This document shows positions 1 to 7,460 of a DNA stretch of 64,000 bases, piece by piece. The stretch is from positions 1 to 64,000 of the forward strand of contig NZ_BBJJ01000032.1 of assembly GCF_000739815.1 (NCBI RefSeq), in the 5' to 3' direction. Position 1 is the stretch's first letter, and every line of letters starts with the position of its first letter. The position numbers and the translations under genes were made by a program. Source of the stretch: Paraburkholderia mimosarum LMG 23256 = NBRC 106338 (GTDB lineage Bacteria; Pseudomonadota; Gammaproteobacteria; Burkholderiales; Burkholderiaceae). The notes under the pieces are model-generated. The model made no database searches. It was not told the origin of the DNA and saw nothing but the letters and a program-made list of their open reading frames with translations.

Positions 1-189
1 GGGCGCGAGGTCGACGGCAACCGCGCCCCGAGCGCGGGCGCCGGCAAGCGCGCAGGCGGCAATGCCAATGGCAATCGCCGCAGCGGTCCCGGCACTGGCG
101 GCAACGCCAACACCACCGGCAACCGCGCCGGCGGCAATAGCCGTGGCGGCCAGCGCGGGGCACCGCGCAACCGCACGCGTGGTCACTGA
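1..189 (+). CDS. rluB: C-terminal tail of RluB 23S rRNA pseudouridine synthase (partial)
   Basis: Reading frame 1 is open from the window edge to a TGA at 187-189 and encodes 62 residues made almost only of Gly, Asn, Arg, Ala and Thr, ending in RTRGH. Burkholderia RluB proteins carry such a basic, low-complexity C-terminal extension, and rluB is the usual gene upstream of rimP-nusA-infB in this group. No catalytic residue is visible because the synthase domain lies outside the window. The identification therefore rests on composition plus gene order. Another protein with a Gly/Asn/Arg-rich tail cannot be excluded. Confidence 0.6.
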   Translation, partial: GREVDGNRAPSAGAGKRAGGNANGNRRSGPGTGGNANTTGNRAGGNSRGGQRGAPRNRTRGH

Positions 190-378
190 CGAGGCGAGGC
201 ACGACGCCAGGCCGCACCATGCGGCGGGCGTCCGCTTGCGCGTCAGCGCGTGGGCTAGCGGCGCTGGATTCCACTCTCGGTCCTTCCACCGGCGCCGAAA
301 AAACGGCTGATATGCGTGAAAATCGCGCTGCCAGGCCCGGAAATAACGGCAGAATGGCGCTCGGGCTTGACCGGCGGT

Positions 379-407
379 TTGCGTAAATGGCGAAAAAAGG
401 CTAGAAT
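379..407 (+). promoter_or_regulatory. Putative sigma70 promoter of the rimP leader RNA
   Basis: A -35 hexamer TTGCGT (379-384) and a -10 hexamer TAGAAT (402-407) are separated by exactly 17 bases. The predicted start lies near 414. It is well placed to drive the short leader RNA and, on read-through, the rimP operon. Seen in sequence; activity is inferred. Confidence 0.65.
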
Positions 408-413
408 CACGAA

Positions 414-511
414 GTCGCTGGGCGTGCGGCTGTTTGACTGCGCTGTAATACGCGTCCCAGGTGCGACCACCTGGCTAAGTGAGAAGATGGGCGTTTCGCC
501 CATTTTTTTTT
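414..511 (+). ncRNA. Putative attenuator leader or small RNA upstream of rimP-nusA-infB
   Basis: A transcript starting about 7 bases after the -10 box at 402-407 would be roughly 95-100 nt. It contains a perfect 7-bp hairpin (CCAGGTG 457-463, loop CGAC, CACCTGG 468-474) and then a canonical intrinsic terminator (487-511). Premature terminators ahead of rimP/nusA operons are known in other proteobacteria, and NusA itself modulates intrinsic termination, so feedback attenuation is an attractive reading. A free-standing small RNA is the alternative. It does not fold as a tRNA by eye, and I cannot assign it to an Rfam family. Confidence 0.5.
487..511 (+). terminator. Strong intrinsic terminator in the rimP leader
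   Basis: Perfect stem ATGGGCG (487-493) / CGCCCAT (497-503) with loop TTT, followed directly by eight T residues (504-511). It lies about 240 bases upstream of the rimP start, so it either ends a small RNA or attenuates the operon. Confidence 0.85.
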
Positions 512-751
512 GGTTCGCCCCGAATCAATCCTTGCGCAATCCTGGCAGGGATGCCGACAAATGCCGACGTTTCACGTTCGGCATTGTCAATTTGGGGGCG
601 GAGAATCAACGAGCCAGGTCGTTCGCCATCGTGGGGGCAGGTCGGTGAGCAGCGCGCGCTCACCTGGCGCGCGGCCCGCGAATCCCGAGCGAAGCAAGAA
701 CGAGAGCGAAGGAAGTTGCCGGCCCCCGCGCGAACATCTGGAGTGGGCATT

Positions 752-1210
752 GTGCAACTGACGGAACTGATTGAAACCACGGTCACCGGGCTCGGTTACG
801 AGCTGGTCGACCTCGAGCGCACCGGGCGCGGCATGCTGACCATCTACATCGATCAGCCCGCGGGGATCGCGATCGAGGACTGCGAGAAGGTCACGCGTCA
901 GCTGCAGCACGTTTTGACGGTCGAGAACATCGACTACGAGCGGCTCGAGGTTTCGTCGCCCGGGCTCGACCGTCCGCTGAAAAAGCTGGCGGACTTCGAA
1001 CGCTTCGCAGGCTGCGAAGCGGTAATCACGTTGAAAAAGCCATTGGACGGACGGAAATCGTACCGGGGTATCGTGCATGCTCCCGAAGGCGAAACCATCG
1101 GTCTGGAATTCGAAGGGAAGGCGGGTCCTGCGATGCTCGATTTCACGCTCGCGGACATCGATAAAGCACGCCTTGTCCCAAAAGTTGACTTTAGGAGCCG
1201 CAAACAATGA
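752..1210 (+). CDS. rimP: Ribosome maturation factor RimP
   Basis: A 152-residue cytoplasmic protein needed for late maturation of the 30S subunit. The start is taken as the GTG at 752, giving (M)QLTELIETTVTGLGYELV, which matches the family N-terminus and usual length. The frame runs open further upstream, but that part is not RimP-like. The N-terminal alpha/beta domain carries the conserved VSSPGLDRPL segment at about residues 66-75, followed by the C-terminal SH3-like barrel. The stop overlaps the nusA start by four bases (ATGA), so the two are translationally coupled in the rimP-nusA-infB operon. Confidence 0.95.
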   Translation: MQLTELIETTVTGLGYELVDLERTGRGMLTIYIDQPAGIAIEDCEKVTRQLQHVLTVENIDYERLEVSSPGLDRPLKKLADFERFAGCEAVITLKKPLDGRKSYRGIVHAPEGETIGLEFEGKAGPAMLDFTLADIDKARLVPKVDFRSRKQ

Positions 1211-2682
1211 GTCGCGAAGTGTTGATGCTGGTGGATGCGCTGGCACGCGAGAAGAATGTCGACAAGGACGTGGTGTTTGCCGCCCTTGAAGCGGCGCTTG
1301 CGTCGGCCTCCAAGAAACTCTTCGACGAGGATGCGGATATCCGCGTGCATATCGACCGCGAAAGCGGCGAGCACGAAACGTTTCGCCGCTGGCGTGTCGT
1401 GCCGGACGAGGCGGGCCTGCAGGAGCCGGACCAGGAAATCCTGCTGTTCGAAGCGCGCGAGCAAGACCCCGAAGCGCAGATCGACGGCTTCATCGAGCAG
1501 CCCGTGCCTTCGGTCGAGTTCGGCCGCATCGGCGCGCAGGCCGCCAAGCAGGTCATCCTGCAGAAAGTGCGCGATGCCGAGCGCGAGCAGATCCTGAACG
1601 ACTTCCTCGAGCGCGGCGAAAGCATCATGACCGGCACGGTCAAGCGCATGGACAAGGGTAACTTCATCGTCGAGTCGGGCCGTGTCGAAGCGCTGCTGCG
1701 CCGCGATCAGCTGATTCCGAAGGAAAACCTGCGCGTGGGCGACCGCGTGCGCGCCTGGATCGGCAAGGTCGACCGCACCGCGCGCGGCCCGCAGATCGAG
1801 CTCTCGCGCACGGCGCCCGAGTTCCTGATGAAGCTGTTCGAAATGGAAGTGCCGGAAATCGAACAAGGCCTGCTCGAGATCAAGGCGGCGGCGCGGGATC
1901 CTGGCGTGCGCGCCAAGATCGGCGTGGTGGCTTACGACAAGCGCATCGACCCGATCGGCACCTGCGTCGGCATTCGCGGTTCGCGCGTGCAGGCGGTGCG
2001 CAATGAGCTCGGTGGCGAAAACGTCGACATCGTGCTATGGTCGGAAGATCCCGCCCAGTTCGTGATCGGCGCGCTCGCGCCGGCAGCCGTGCAGTCGATC
2101 GTCGTCGATGAAGAGAAGCATTCGATGGACGTGGTGGTCGACGAGAGCGAACTCGCGGTCGCGATCGGCCGTAGCGGCCAGAACGTGCGTCTTGCCAGCG
2201 AACTGACCGGCTGGCAAATCAATATCATGACGCCGGACGAATCCGCGCAGAAGCAGAACCAGGAGCGCACGGTATTGCGCGACCTGTTCATGGCGCGTCT
2301 CGATGTGGACGAGGAAGTCGCCGACATCCTGATCGACGAGGGCTTTACGAGCCTCGAAGAAATCGCCTACGTGCCGCTCAACGAAATGCTCGAAATCGAG
2401 GCGTTCGACGAGGACACCGTGCACGAGCTGCGCAACCGCGCGCGCGACGCGCTGCTCACGCAAGCGATCGCGAACGAGGAAAAGGTGGAAAGCGCCGCCC
2501 TGGATCTGAAGAGCCTGGACGGCATGGACCCGGATCTGCTCGCGAAACTCGCGGAGCACGAAGTTCACACCCGCGACGAGCTCGCCGAGCTGGCCGTGGA
2601 CGAGCTTACCGAAATGACGGGAATGGAAGAGGACGCCGCCAAGGCGTTGATCATGAAGGCGCGTGAGCACTGGTTCGAGTGA
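1207..2682 (+). CDS. nusA: Transcription termination/antitermination factor NusA
   Basis: A 491-residue RNA polymerase-binding elongation factor controlling pausing, termination and antitermination. Visible domains in order: N-terminal RNAP-binding domain (about 1-130), S1 domain (about 135-200), two KH domains (about 200-345, including the IGRSGQNVRLASEL segment), then two acidic C-terminal repeats rich in Asp and Glu. The length agrees with betaproteobacterial NusA. Its start overlaps the rimP stop. It may feed back on its own operon through the terminator at 487-511, but that is inference. Confidence 0.97.
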   Translation: MSREVLMLVDALAREKNVDKDVVFAALEAALASASKKLFDEDADIRVHIDRESGEHETFRRWRVVPDEAGLQEPDQEILLFEAREQDPEAQIDGFIEQPVPSVEFGRIGAQAAKQVILQKVRDAEREQILNDFLERGESIMTGTVKRMDKGNFIVESGRVEALLRRDQLIPKENLRVGDRVRAWIGKVDRTARGPQIELSRTAPEFLMKLFEMEVPEIEQGLLEIKAAARDPGVRAKIGVVAYDKRIDPIGTCVGIRGSRVQAVRNELGGENVDIVLWSEDPAQFVIGALAPAAVQSIVVDEEKHSMDVVVDESELAVAIGRSGQNVRLASELTGWQINIMTPDESAQKQNQERTVLRDLFMARLDVDEEVADILIDEGFTSLEEIAYVPLNEMLEIEAFDEDTVHELRNRARDALLTQAIANEEKVESAALDLKSLDGMDPDLLAKLAEHEVHTRDELAELAVDELTEMTGMEEDAAKALIMKAREHWFE

Positions 2683-2837
2683 CCCGGCAACGGGAAACGA
2701 CACCAGGGCGCGACGAGCAGGAAGCGACCATGACCCACTAATCTGATCGCGGCGGGGCCTTGCTGGATGCAGGGCACCCACGGCCGCATGAACCGATGTC
2801 AACCGCAAGGAATCGGTCCTTGCATTAAGAGGAATGA

Positions 2838-5795
2838 ATGGCGAGTAACAACGTAGCCCAATTTGCCGCGGAACTGAAAATGCCTGCAGGCGTGCTGCTG
2901 GAGCAGCTGCAGGCGGCGGGCGTCACGAAAGCGAGCGAAGCTGACTCCTTGTCCGAAACGGACAAGGCGCGTCTGCTCGACCACTTGCGCAAGTCTCACG
3001 GCTCGACTGATGCGGACAAGCGCAAGATCACGCTGACGAAACGGCATACGTCGGAAATCAAGCAGTCCGATTCGACGGGTAAGGCTCGCACCATTCAGGT
3101 CGAGGTGCGCAAGAAGCGCACGTTCGTCCGCCGCGACGAGTCCGCCGGTGAGGCGGAGGCATCGAATCATGCAGCCGACGCAGCCGCAGCCGCCGAAGAG
3201 GCGGAACTGCAGCGCCGCGAGGAAGAAGCGCGCCGCGAGGCCGAACTGCTCGAGCGTCAGGCTCAGGAGCTCAAGGAGCGCCAGGAACTGCTCGCGCGTG
3301 AAGAGTCCGAGCGCCGTGCGCGCGAAGAGGCCGCCGAAGCCGAGCGTCGCCGCGCCGAGGAAGAGGTCGCAAAGAAGAAGGCCTCGGCCGATGCCGCCGC
3401 CCGCGAGCTCGCTGCCCAGGCCGTAGCCGCGCAGCGCAACGCCGAAGCGGAAGCGAAGGAAGTGAAGCAGGCGCAGGACCAGCAGGAAGAACAGCGCGCC
3501 GCCGCCGAGCGCGCGGCGCAGCGCGAAGCGGCCCAGAAGGCCGAGGCCGCCGCACGCGAAGCCGCCGAAAAGGCGCAGAAGGAACAGGACGAGATCGCCC
3601 GCCGCCGCGCGGCTGCCGAAGCCGAAGCGCGCGCGATTCGCGAAATGATGAACACGCCGCGCAAGGCGCAGGTGAAGGCGCCCGAGGCGCCCAAGCCCGC
3701 CGAGCTGCCGAAGCCCGCCGAAGCCAAGGGCACGCTGCACAAGCCGGCCCGTCCGGAAGGCGCAGCGGCACGGCCGGCCGCCGGTGCAGGCGCCGCGGCG
3801 AAGAAGCCTGCCACGACGGCAGCGCCCTCGACGAGCGCGCCGGGCGCGGGCGCTGGCGACCGCAACAAGAAGCCGGGCGCAGGCAAGGGCGGTTGGCAGG
3901 ACGACGCAGCGAAGCGCCGTGGCATCAAGACGCGCGGCGACTCGTCGGGCGGCGTGGACCGCGGCTGGCGCGGCGGCCCGAAGGGCCGTGGCCGTCACCA
4001 GGACGCATCGACGTTCCAGGCACCGACCGAGCCGATCGTGCGTGAAGTGCACGTGCCGGAAACCATCACCGTGGCCGATCTCGCGCACAAGATGTCCGTG
4101 AAGGCGTCGGAAGTCATCAAGGTGATGATGAAGATGGGCCAGATGGTCACCATCAACCAGATGCTCGACCAGGAAACGGCGATGATCATCGTCGAGGAAC
4201 TCGGCCACCGTGCGGTTGCCGCGAAGCTCGACGATCCGGAAGCGCTGCTGGTCGAAGGCCAGGCCACGGGCACGGACGCCGAGCAGTTGCCGCGTCCGCC
4301 GGTCGTGACCGTCATGGGTCACGTCGACCACGGCAAGACCTCGCTGCTCGACTACATCCGCCGCGCCAAGGTCGCAGCGGGCGAAGCGGGCGGCATCACG
4401 CAGCACATCGGCGCCTACCACGTCGAAACGCCGCGTGGCGTCATCACGTTCCTCGACACGCCGGGTCACGAGGCCTTCACGGCCATGCGTGCCCGCGGTG
4501 CGAAGGCAACGGACATCGTGATTCTCGTGGTCGCGGCCGACGACGGCGTGATGCCGCAGACGAAGGAAGCGATCTCGCACGCGAAGGCCGCGGGCGTGCC
4601 GCTCGTCGTGGCGATCAACAAGATCGACAAGCCCGATGCGAACCCCGAGCGGGTGAAGCAGGAACTCGTCGCGGAAGGCGTCGTGCCGGAAGAGTACGGC
4701 GGCGACTCGCCGTTCGTGCCGGTGTCGGCGAAGACCGGCGCGGGCATCGACGACCTGCTCGAAAACGTGCTGCTGCAGGCCGAAGTACTGGAACTCACGG
4801 CACCGGTCGAAGCGCCGGCCAAGGGTCTCGTGATCGAAGCGAAGCTCGACAAGGGTAAGGGTCCGGTTGCCACCGTGCTCGTGCAGTCGGGTACGCTGAA
4901 CCGCGGCGACGTGGTGCTCGCAGGTACGGCTTATGGCCGCGTGCGCGCCATGCTCGACGAAACCGGCAAGCCCACGAAGGAAGCGGGCCCGTCGATTCCG
5001 GTCGAAATTCAGGGTCTGTCGGAAGTGCCGGGCGCAGGCGAAGAAGTCATCGTTCTGCCGGACGAGCGCAAGGCGCGCGAAATCGCCATGTTCCGTCAGG
5101 GCAAGTTCCGCGACGTCAAGCTCGCGAAGCAGCAGGCCGCGAAGCTCGAGAACATGCTCGAGCAAATGGGCGAAGGCGAAGTGCAAAACCTCCCGCTCAT
5201 CGTCAAGGCCGACGTGCAGGGCTCGCAGGAAGCGCTGGTTCATGCGCTCCTCAAGCTCTCGACGAGCGAAGTGCGCGTGCAGATCGTGCACGCCGCAGTG
5301 GGTGGCATCAGCGAAAGCGACGTCAACCTCGCCACGGCTTCGAAGGCGGTCATCATCGGCTTCAACACGCGTGCCGACGCTCTGGCGCGCAAGCTGGCCG
5401 AGACCAACGGCGTGGACATCCGCTACTACAACATCATCTACGACGCTGTGGATGAGGTGAAGGCGGCGATGTCGGGCATGCTGGCGCCGGAGAAGCGCGA
5501 AGTCATTACCGGCATGGTCGAAGTGCGCCAGGTCTTCAAGGTGCCGAAGGTCGGCACGGTGGCGGGCTGTATGGTCACGGACGGTATCGTCAAGCGTTCG
5601 TCGTCGGTGCGTGTGCTGCGCAACAACGTGGTCATCCACACCGGCGAGCTCGATTCGCTCAAGCGCTTCAAGGACGACGTCAAGGAAGTCAAGCAAGGCT
5701 TCGAGTGCGGTATGTCGGTGAAGAACTTCAACGACATCGTCGAAGGCGACCAGTTCGAAGTGTTCGAGATCACCGAAGTCGCGCGTACGCTGTAA
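2838..5795 (+). CDS. infB: Translation initiation factor IF-2
   Basis: A 985-residue GTPase that brings fMet-tRNA to the 30S P site and promotes subunit joining. After a short N-terminal domain (about 1-55) comes a long, highly charged Ala/Glu/Arg-rich segment (about 110-290) and a basic Gly/Pro/Lys linker. A second IF2 N domain follows, then the G domain with the P-loop GHVDHGKTS at about residue 494, and domains II-IV. A ribosome-binding site AGAGGA lies just before ATG 2838. It follows nusA by 155 bases. A strong terminator directly after the stop (5842-5885) separates it from rbfA. A long open frame on the opposite strand is a composition artefact. Confidence 0.97.
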   Translation: MASNNVAQFAAELKMPAGVLLEQLQAAGVTKASEADSLSETDKARLLDHLRKSHGSTDADKRKITLTKRHTSEIKQSDSTGKARTIQVEVRKKRTFVRRDESAGEAEASNHAADAAAAAEEAELQRREEEARREAELLERQAQELKERQELLAREESERRAREEAAEAERRRAEEEVAKKKASADAAARELAAQAVAAQRNAEAEAKEVKQAQDQQEEQRAAAERAAQREAAQKAEAAAREAAEKAQKEQDEIARRRAAAEAEARAIREMMNTPRKAQVKAPEAPKPAELPKPAEAKGTLHKPARPEGAAARPAAGAGAAAKKPATTAAPSTSAPGAGAGDRNKKPGAGKGGWQDDAAKRRGIKTRGDSSGGVDRGWRGGPKGRGRHQDASTFQAPTEPIVREVHVPETITVADLAHKMSVKASEVIKVMMKMGQMVTINQMLDQETAMIIVEELGHRAVAAKLDDPEALLVEGQATGTDAEQLPRPPVVTVMGHVDHGKTSLLDYIRRAKVAAGEAGGITQHIGAYHVETPRGVITFLDTPGHEAFTAMRARGAKATDIVILVVAADDGVMPQTKEAISHAKAAGVPLVVAINKIDKPDANPERVKQELVAEGVVPEEYGGDSPFVPVSAKTGAGIDDLLENVLLQAEVLELTAPVEAPAKGLVIEAKLDKGKGPVATVLVQSGTLNRGDVVLAGTAYGRVRAMLDETGKPTKEAGPSIPVEIQGLSEVPGAGEEVIVLPDERKAREIAMFRQGKFRDVKLAKQQAAKLENMLEQMGEGEVQNLPLIVKADVQGSQEALVHALLKLSTSEVRVQIVHAAVGGISESDVNLATASKAVIIGFNTRADALARKLAETNGVDIRYYNIIYDAVDEVKAAMSGMLAPEKREVITGMVEVRQVFKVPKVGTVAGCMVTDGIVKRSSSVRVLRNNVVIHTGELDSLKRFKDDVKEVKQGFECGMSVKNFNDIVEGDQFEVFEITEVARTL

Positions 5796-5841
5796 CACGG
5801 CGGCGCCCGCGGGCAGACCTGGGGGTCGCCCGCTTGCCGAT

Positions 5842-5885
5842 AACGGGCGGGGCAGGCGCTGGCCAGCCCCGCCCGTTTTGTTTTT
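5842..5885 (+). terminator. Intrinsic terminator between infB and rbfA
   Basis: Perfect 11-bp GC-rich stem AACGGGCGGGG (5842-5852) / CCCCGCCCGTT (5867-5877) followed by TTGTTTTT. It sits inside what is usually one operon, so it should lower rbfA-truB transcription relative to infB or force a separate promoter for them. Confidence 0.85.
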
Positions 5886-5954
5886 GCGCGGCCGTGTGCG
5901 CCTCGACGACGCAACGCCGCCTGAATGCCTCGCAGATCAAGAGGTGGAATCATC

Positions 5955-6320
5955 ATGCCGAAAAAACGTTCTACTCCGAATCGCAACGTCCAGATCGCCG
6001 ATCAGATCCAGCGCGATCTGTCGGAGCTGATGCGCGAAGTGAAAGATCCGCGCGTGGGTCTCGTGACCATCCAGAGCGTGGAACTCACGCCCGACTACGC
6101 GCACGCGAAGGTCTACTTCACGACCCTCACGGGCGACCCGAAGACCACGCAGGAAGCGCTCAATCACGCCGCGGGCCACCTGCACAACCAGCTCTTCAAA
6201 CGTCTGCACATTCACACGGTGCCGACGCTGCATTTCCACTACGACGAGTCGGTCGAAAAGGGTGTCGCGATGTCGCGCCTGATCGACGAGGCCAACGCCA
6301 CGCGGGCGAAGGACGACTGA
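5955..6320 (+). CDS. rbfA: Ribosome-binding factor A
   Basis: A 121-residue KH-fold protein that binds the 30S subunit near 16S rRNA helix 1 during maturation and cold adaptation. The start at ATG 5955 (MPKKRSTPNR) is preceded by a GAGGTGG ribosome-binding site at 5941-5947. An in-frame ATG at 5925 would add ten non-family residues. Family features include the RDLSELMREVKDPRV segment and the C-terminal Arg-rich LRF-like region (LFKRLHIHTVPTLHFHYDES). It lies 10 bases upstream of truB. Confidence 0.95.
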   Translation: MPKKRSTPNRNVQIADQIQRDLSELMREVKDPRVGLVTIQSVELTPDYAHAKVYFTTLTGDPKTTQEALNHAAGHLHNQLFKRLHIHTVPTLHFHYDESVEKGVAMSRLIDEANATRAKDD

Positions 6321-6330
6321 CGCGGCCAGC

Positions 6331-7329
6331 ATGACTGCATCATCGAAACAGAACCAGGACGCGGCCCGACCTGACGCGGCCCGACCTGACGCGGCCCGAC
6401 CGAAGGTGCCCCGACGCCTGCTCGACGGCGTGCTGCTGCTCGACAAGCCCGTCGGCCTGTCCAGCAACGACGCGCTGATTCGCGCAAAGCGTCTCTATCG
6501 TGTGAAGAAGGCGGGCCATACCGGCACGCTCGATCCGCTCGCGTCGGGCTTGCTGCCGCTGTGCTTCGGCGAGGCGACCAAGTTTTCGCAGGATCTGCTC
6601 GAAGCCGACAAGACCTATGAGGCGACGATGCGTCTCGGCATTCGCACGGCCACCGGCGACGCCGAAGGCGAGGCGATCGAGACGCGCGAGGTCGCGTGCG
6701 ACGAAGCCCGGGTGCGGGAAGCGATGACGCGTTTTCTCGGTGACATCGTGCAGGTGCCGCCGATGTATTCGGCGCTCAAGCGCGACGGCAAGCCGCTCTA
6801 CGAATATGCGCGTGCGGGTCAGACGGTCGAGCGCGAAGGGCGCCAGGTGAAGATCCTTGCGCTGGAGATGATCGCGTGCGCGCTGCCTGAAGTGCCCGAG
6901 GTGACGTTTCGCGTGACCTGCAGCAAGGGCACGTACGTCCGTACGCTCGCCGAGGATATCGGCGAGGCGCTGGGCTGCGGCGCGCATCTGGCGATGCTGC
7001 GTCGTACCGGCGTGGGCGCGCTCACCCTCGAGCATGCGGTCACGCTCGACGCGCTCACCGCCGCCGACGAGCCCGCGCGCGATAGCTGGCTGAGGCCCGT
7101 GGACGCGTTGCTCTCGACGTTTCCCGCGGTGACGCTCGGTGCGGACGCTGCGCGCCGCTTCACCCACGGCCAGCGCTTGCCGCTCAACGAGCTGGTGCTC
7201 GACCGTGCGGTCTGCGAGGCGGCGGAGCGGGTCCGCGTGTATGCGGAAGACGGGCGTTTGCTCGGCGTCGCAAAGGCCGCGAACGGGGTGCTCGCGCCGG
7301 AGCGGCTGGTCGTGAGCGGCGCGGGCTGA
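6331..7329 (+). CDS. truB: tRNA pseudouridine(55) synthase TruB
   Basis: A 332-residue enzyme making pseudouridine 55 in the T-loop of tRNAs. The core begins around residue 31 (LLLDKPVGLSSNDAL). The catalytic Asp lies in HTGTLDPLASGLLP at about residue 67, and the KGTYVRTLAEDIG and C-terminal PUA-like parts are present. The first about 25 residues are unusual: they contain three tandem copies of DAARP encoded by a 15-bp repeat (see the repeat entry). This is an extension before the conserved core, so the true start could be later, but ATG 6331 is the first ATG after rbfA. Confidence 0.95.
   Translation: MTASSKQNQDAARPDAARPDAARPKVPRRLLDGVLLLDKPVGLSSNDALIRAKRLYRVKKAGHTGTLDPLASGLLPLCFGEATKFSQDLLEADKTYEATMRLGIRTATGDAEGEAIETREVACDEARVREAMTRFLGDIVQVPPMYSALKRDGKPLYEYARAGQTVEREGRQVKILALEMIACALPEVPEVTFRVTCSKGTYVRTLAEDIGEALGCGAHLAMLRRTGVGALTLEHAVTLDALTAADEPARDSWLRPVDALLSTFPAVTLGADAARRFTHGQRLPLNELVLDRAVCEAAERVRVYAEDGRLLGVAKAANGVLAPERLVVSGAG
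6358..6401 (+). repeat. Three tandem 15-bp repeats inside the truB N-terminus
   Basis: The unit GACGCGGCCCGACCT occurs at 6358-6372 and 6373-6387, with a nearly complete third copy at 6388-6401. Each in-frame copy encodes DAARP. The unit length is a multiple of three, so copy changes would not shift the frame. Confidence 0.9.
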
Positions 7330-7385
7330 GCACCGGCCACAACGCGCCCGAAGCGCCCCCCAAGCGCGCGGGGCCCACAAACAGT

Positions 7386-7420
7386 AACGGCACGCCGGAG
7401 AACAACCGGACGTGCCGTTT
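7386..7420 (+). terminator. Intrinsic terminator after truB
   Basis: Stem AACGGCACG (7386-7394) / CGTGCCGTT (7411-7419) with an inner CCGG/CCGG extension, followed by TTTTGC. It lies between convergent truB and the efflux operon and may serve both, though the T-run favours the plus strand. Confidence 0.8.
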
Positions 7421-7460
7421 TGCTATCGGCGCCTTCTCCCGCTTGAGCAGCGCCGGAGCC

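Larger units (their letters stand above)
190..751. other. Structured intergenic/leader region upstream of rimP
   Basis: This 562-base stretch has no convincing protein gene. It contains a sigma70-type promoter (379-407), a short structured RNA ending in a strong terminator (about 414-511), and two further hairpins between that terminator and rimP. One hairpin has 8-bp arms AATGCCGA (560-567) and TCGGCATT (578-585). The other has 7-bp arms GGTGAGC (644-650) and GCTCACC (658-664). The rimP start follows at 752. The arrangement looks like a long regulatory 5' leader of the rimP-nusA-infB operon. Confidence 0.6.

Noticed and set aside
414..511. tRNA or tmRNA-like gene upstream of rimP, by analogy with metY in enterobacteria
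   Set aside because: No cloverleaf, TTC-type T-loop or CCA end is visible; only two simple hairpins and a terminator are found.
2799..5798. Nearly 1,000-codon open frame on the minus strand opposite infB
   Set aside because: The plus strand is unmistakable IF-2. The antisense product is Arg/His/Leu-rich without any family motif, the usual shadow of GC-rich third positions.
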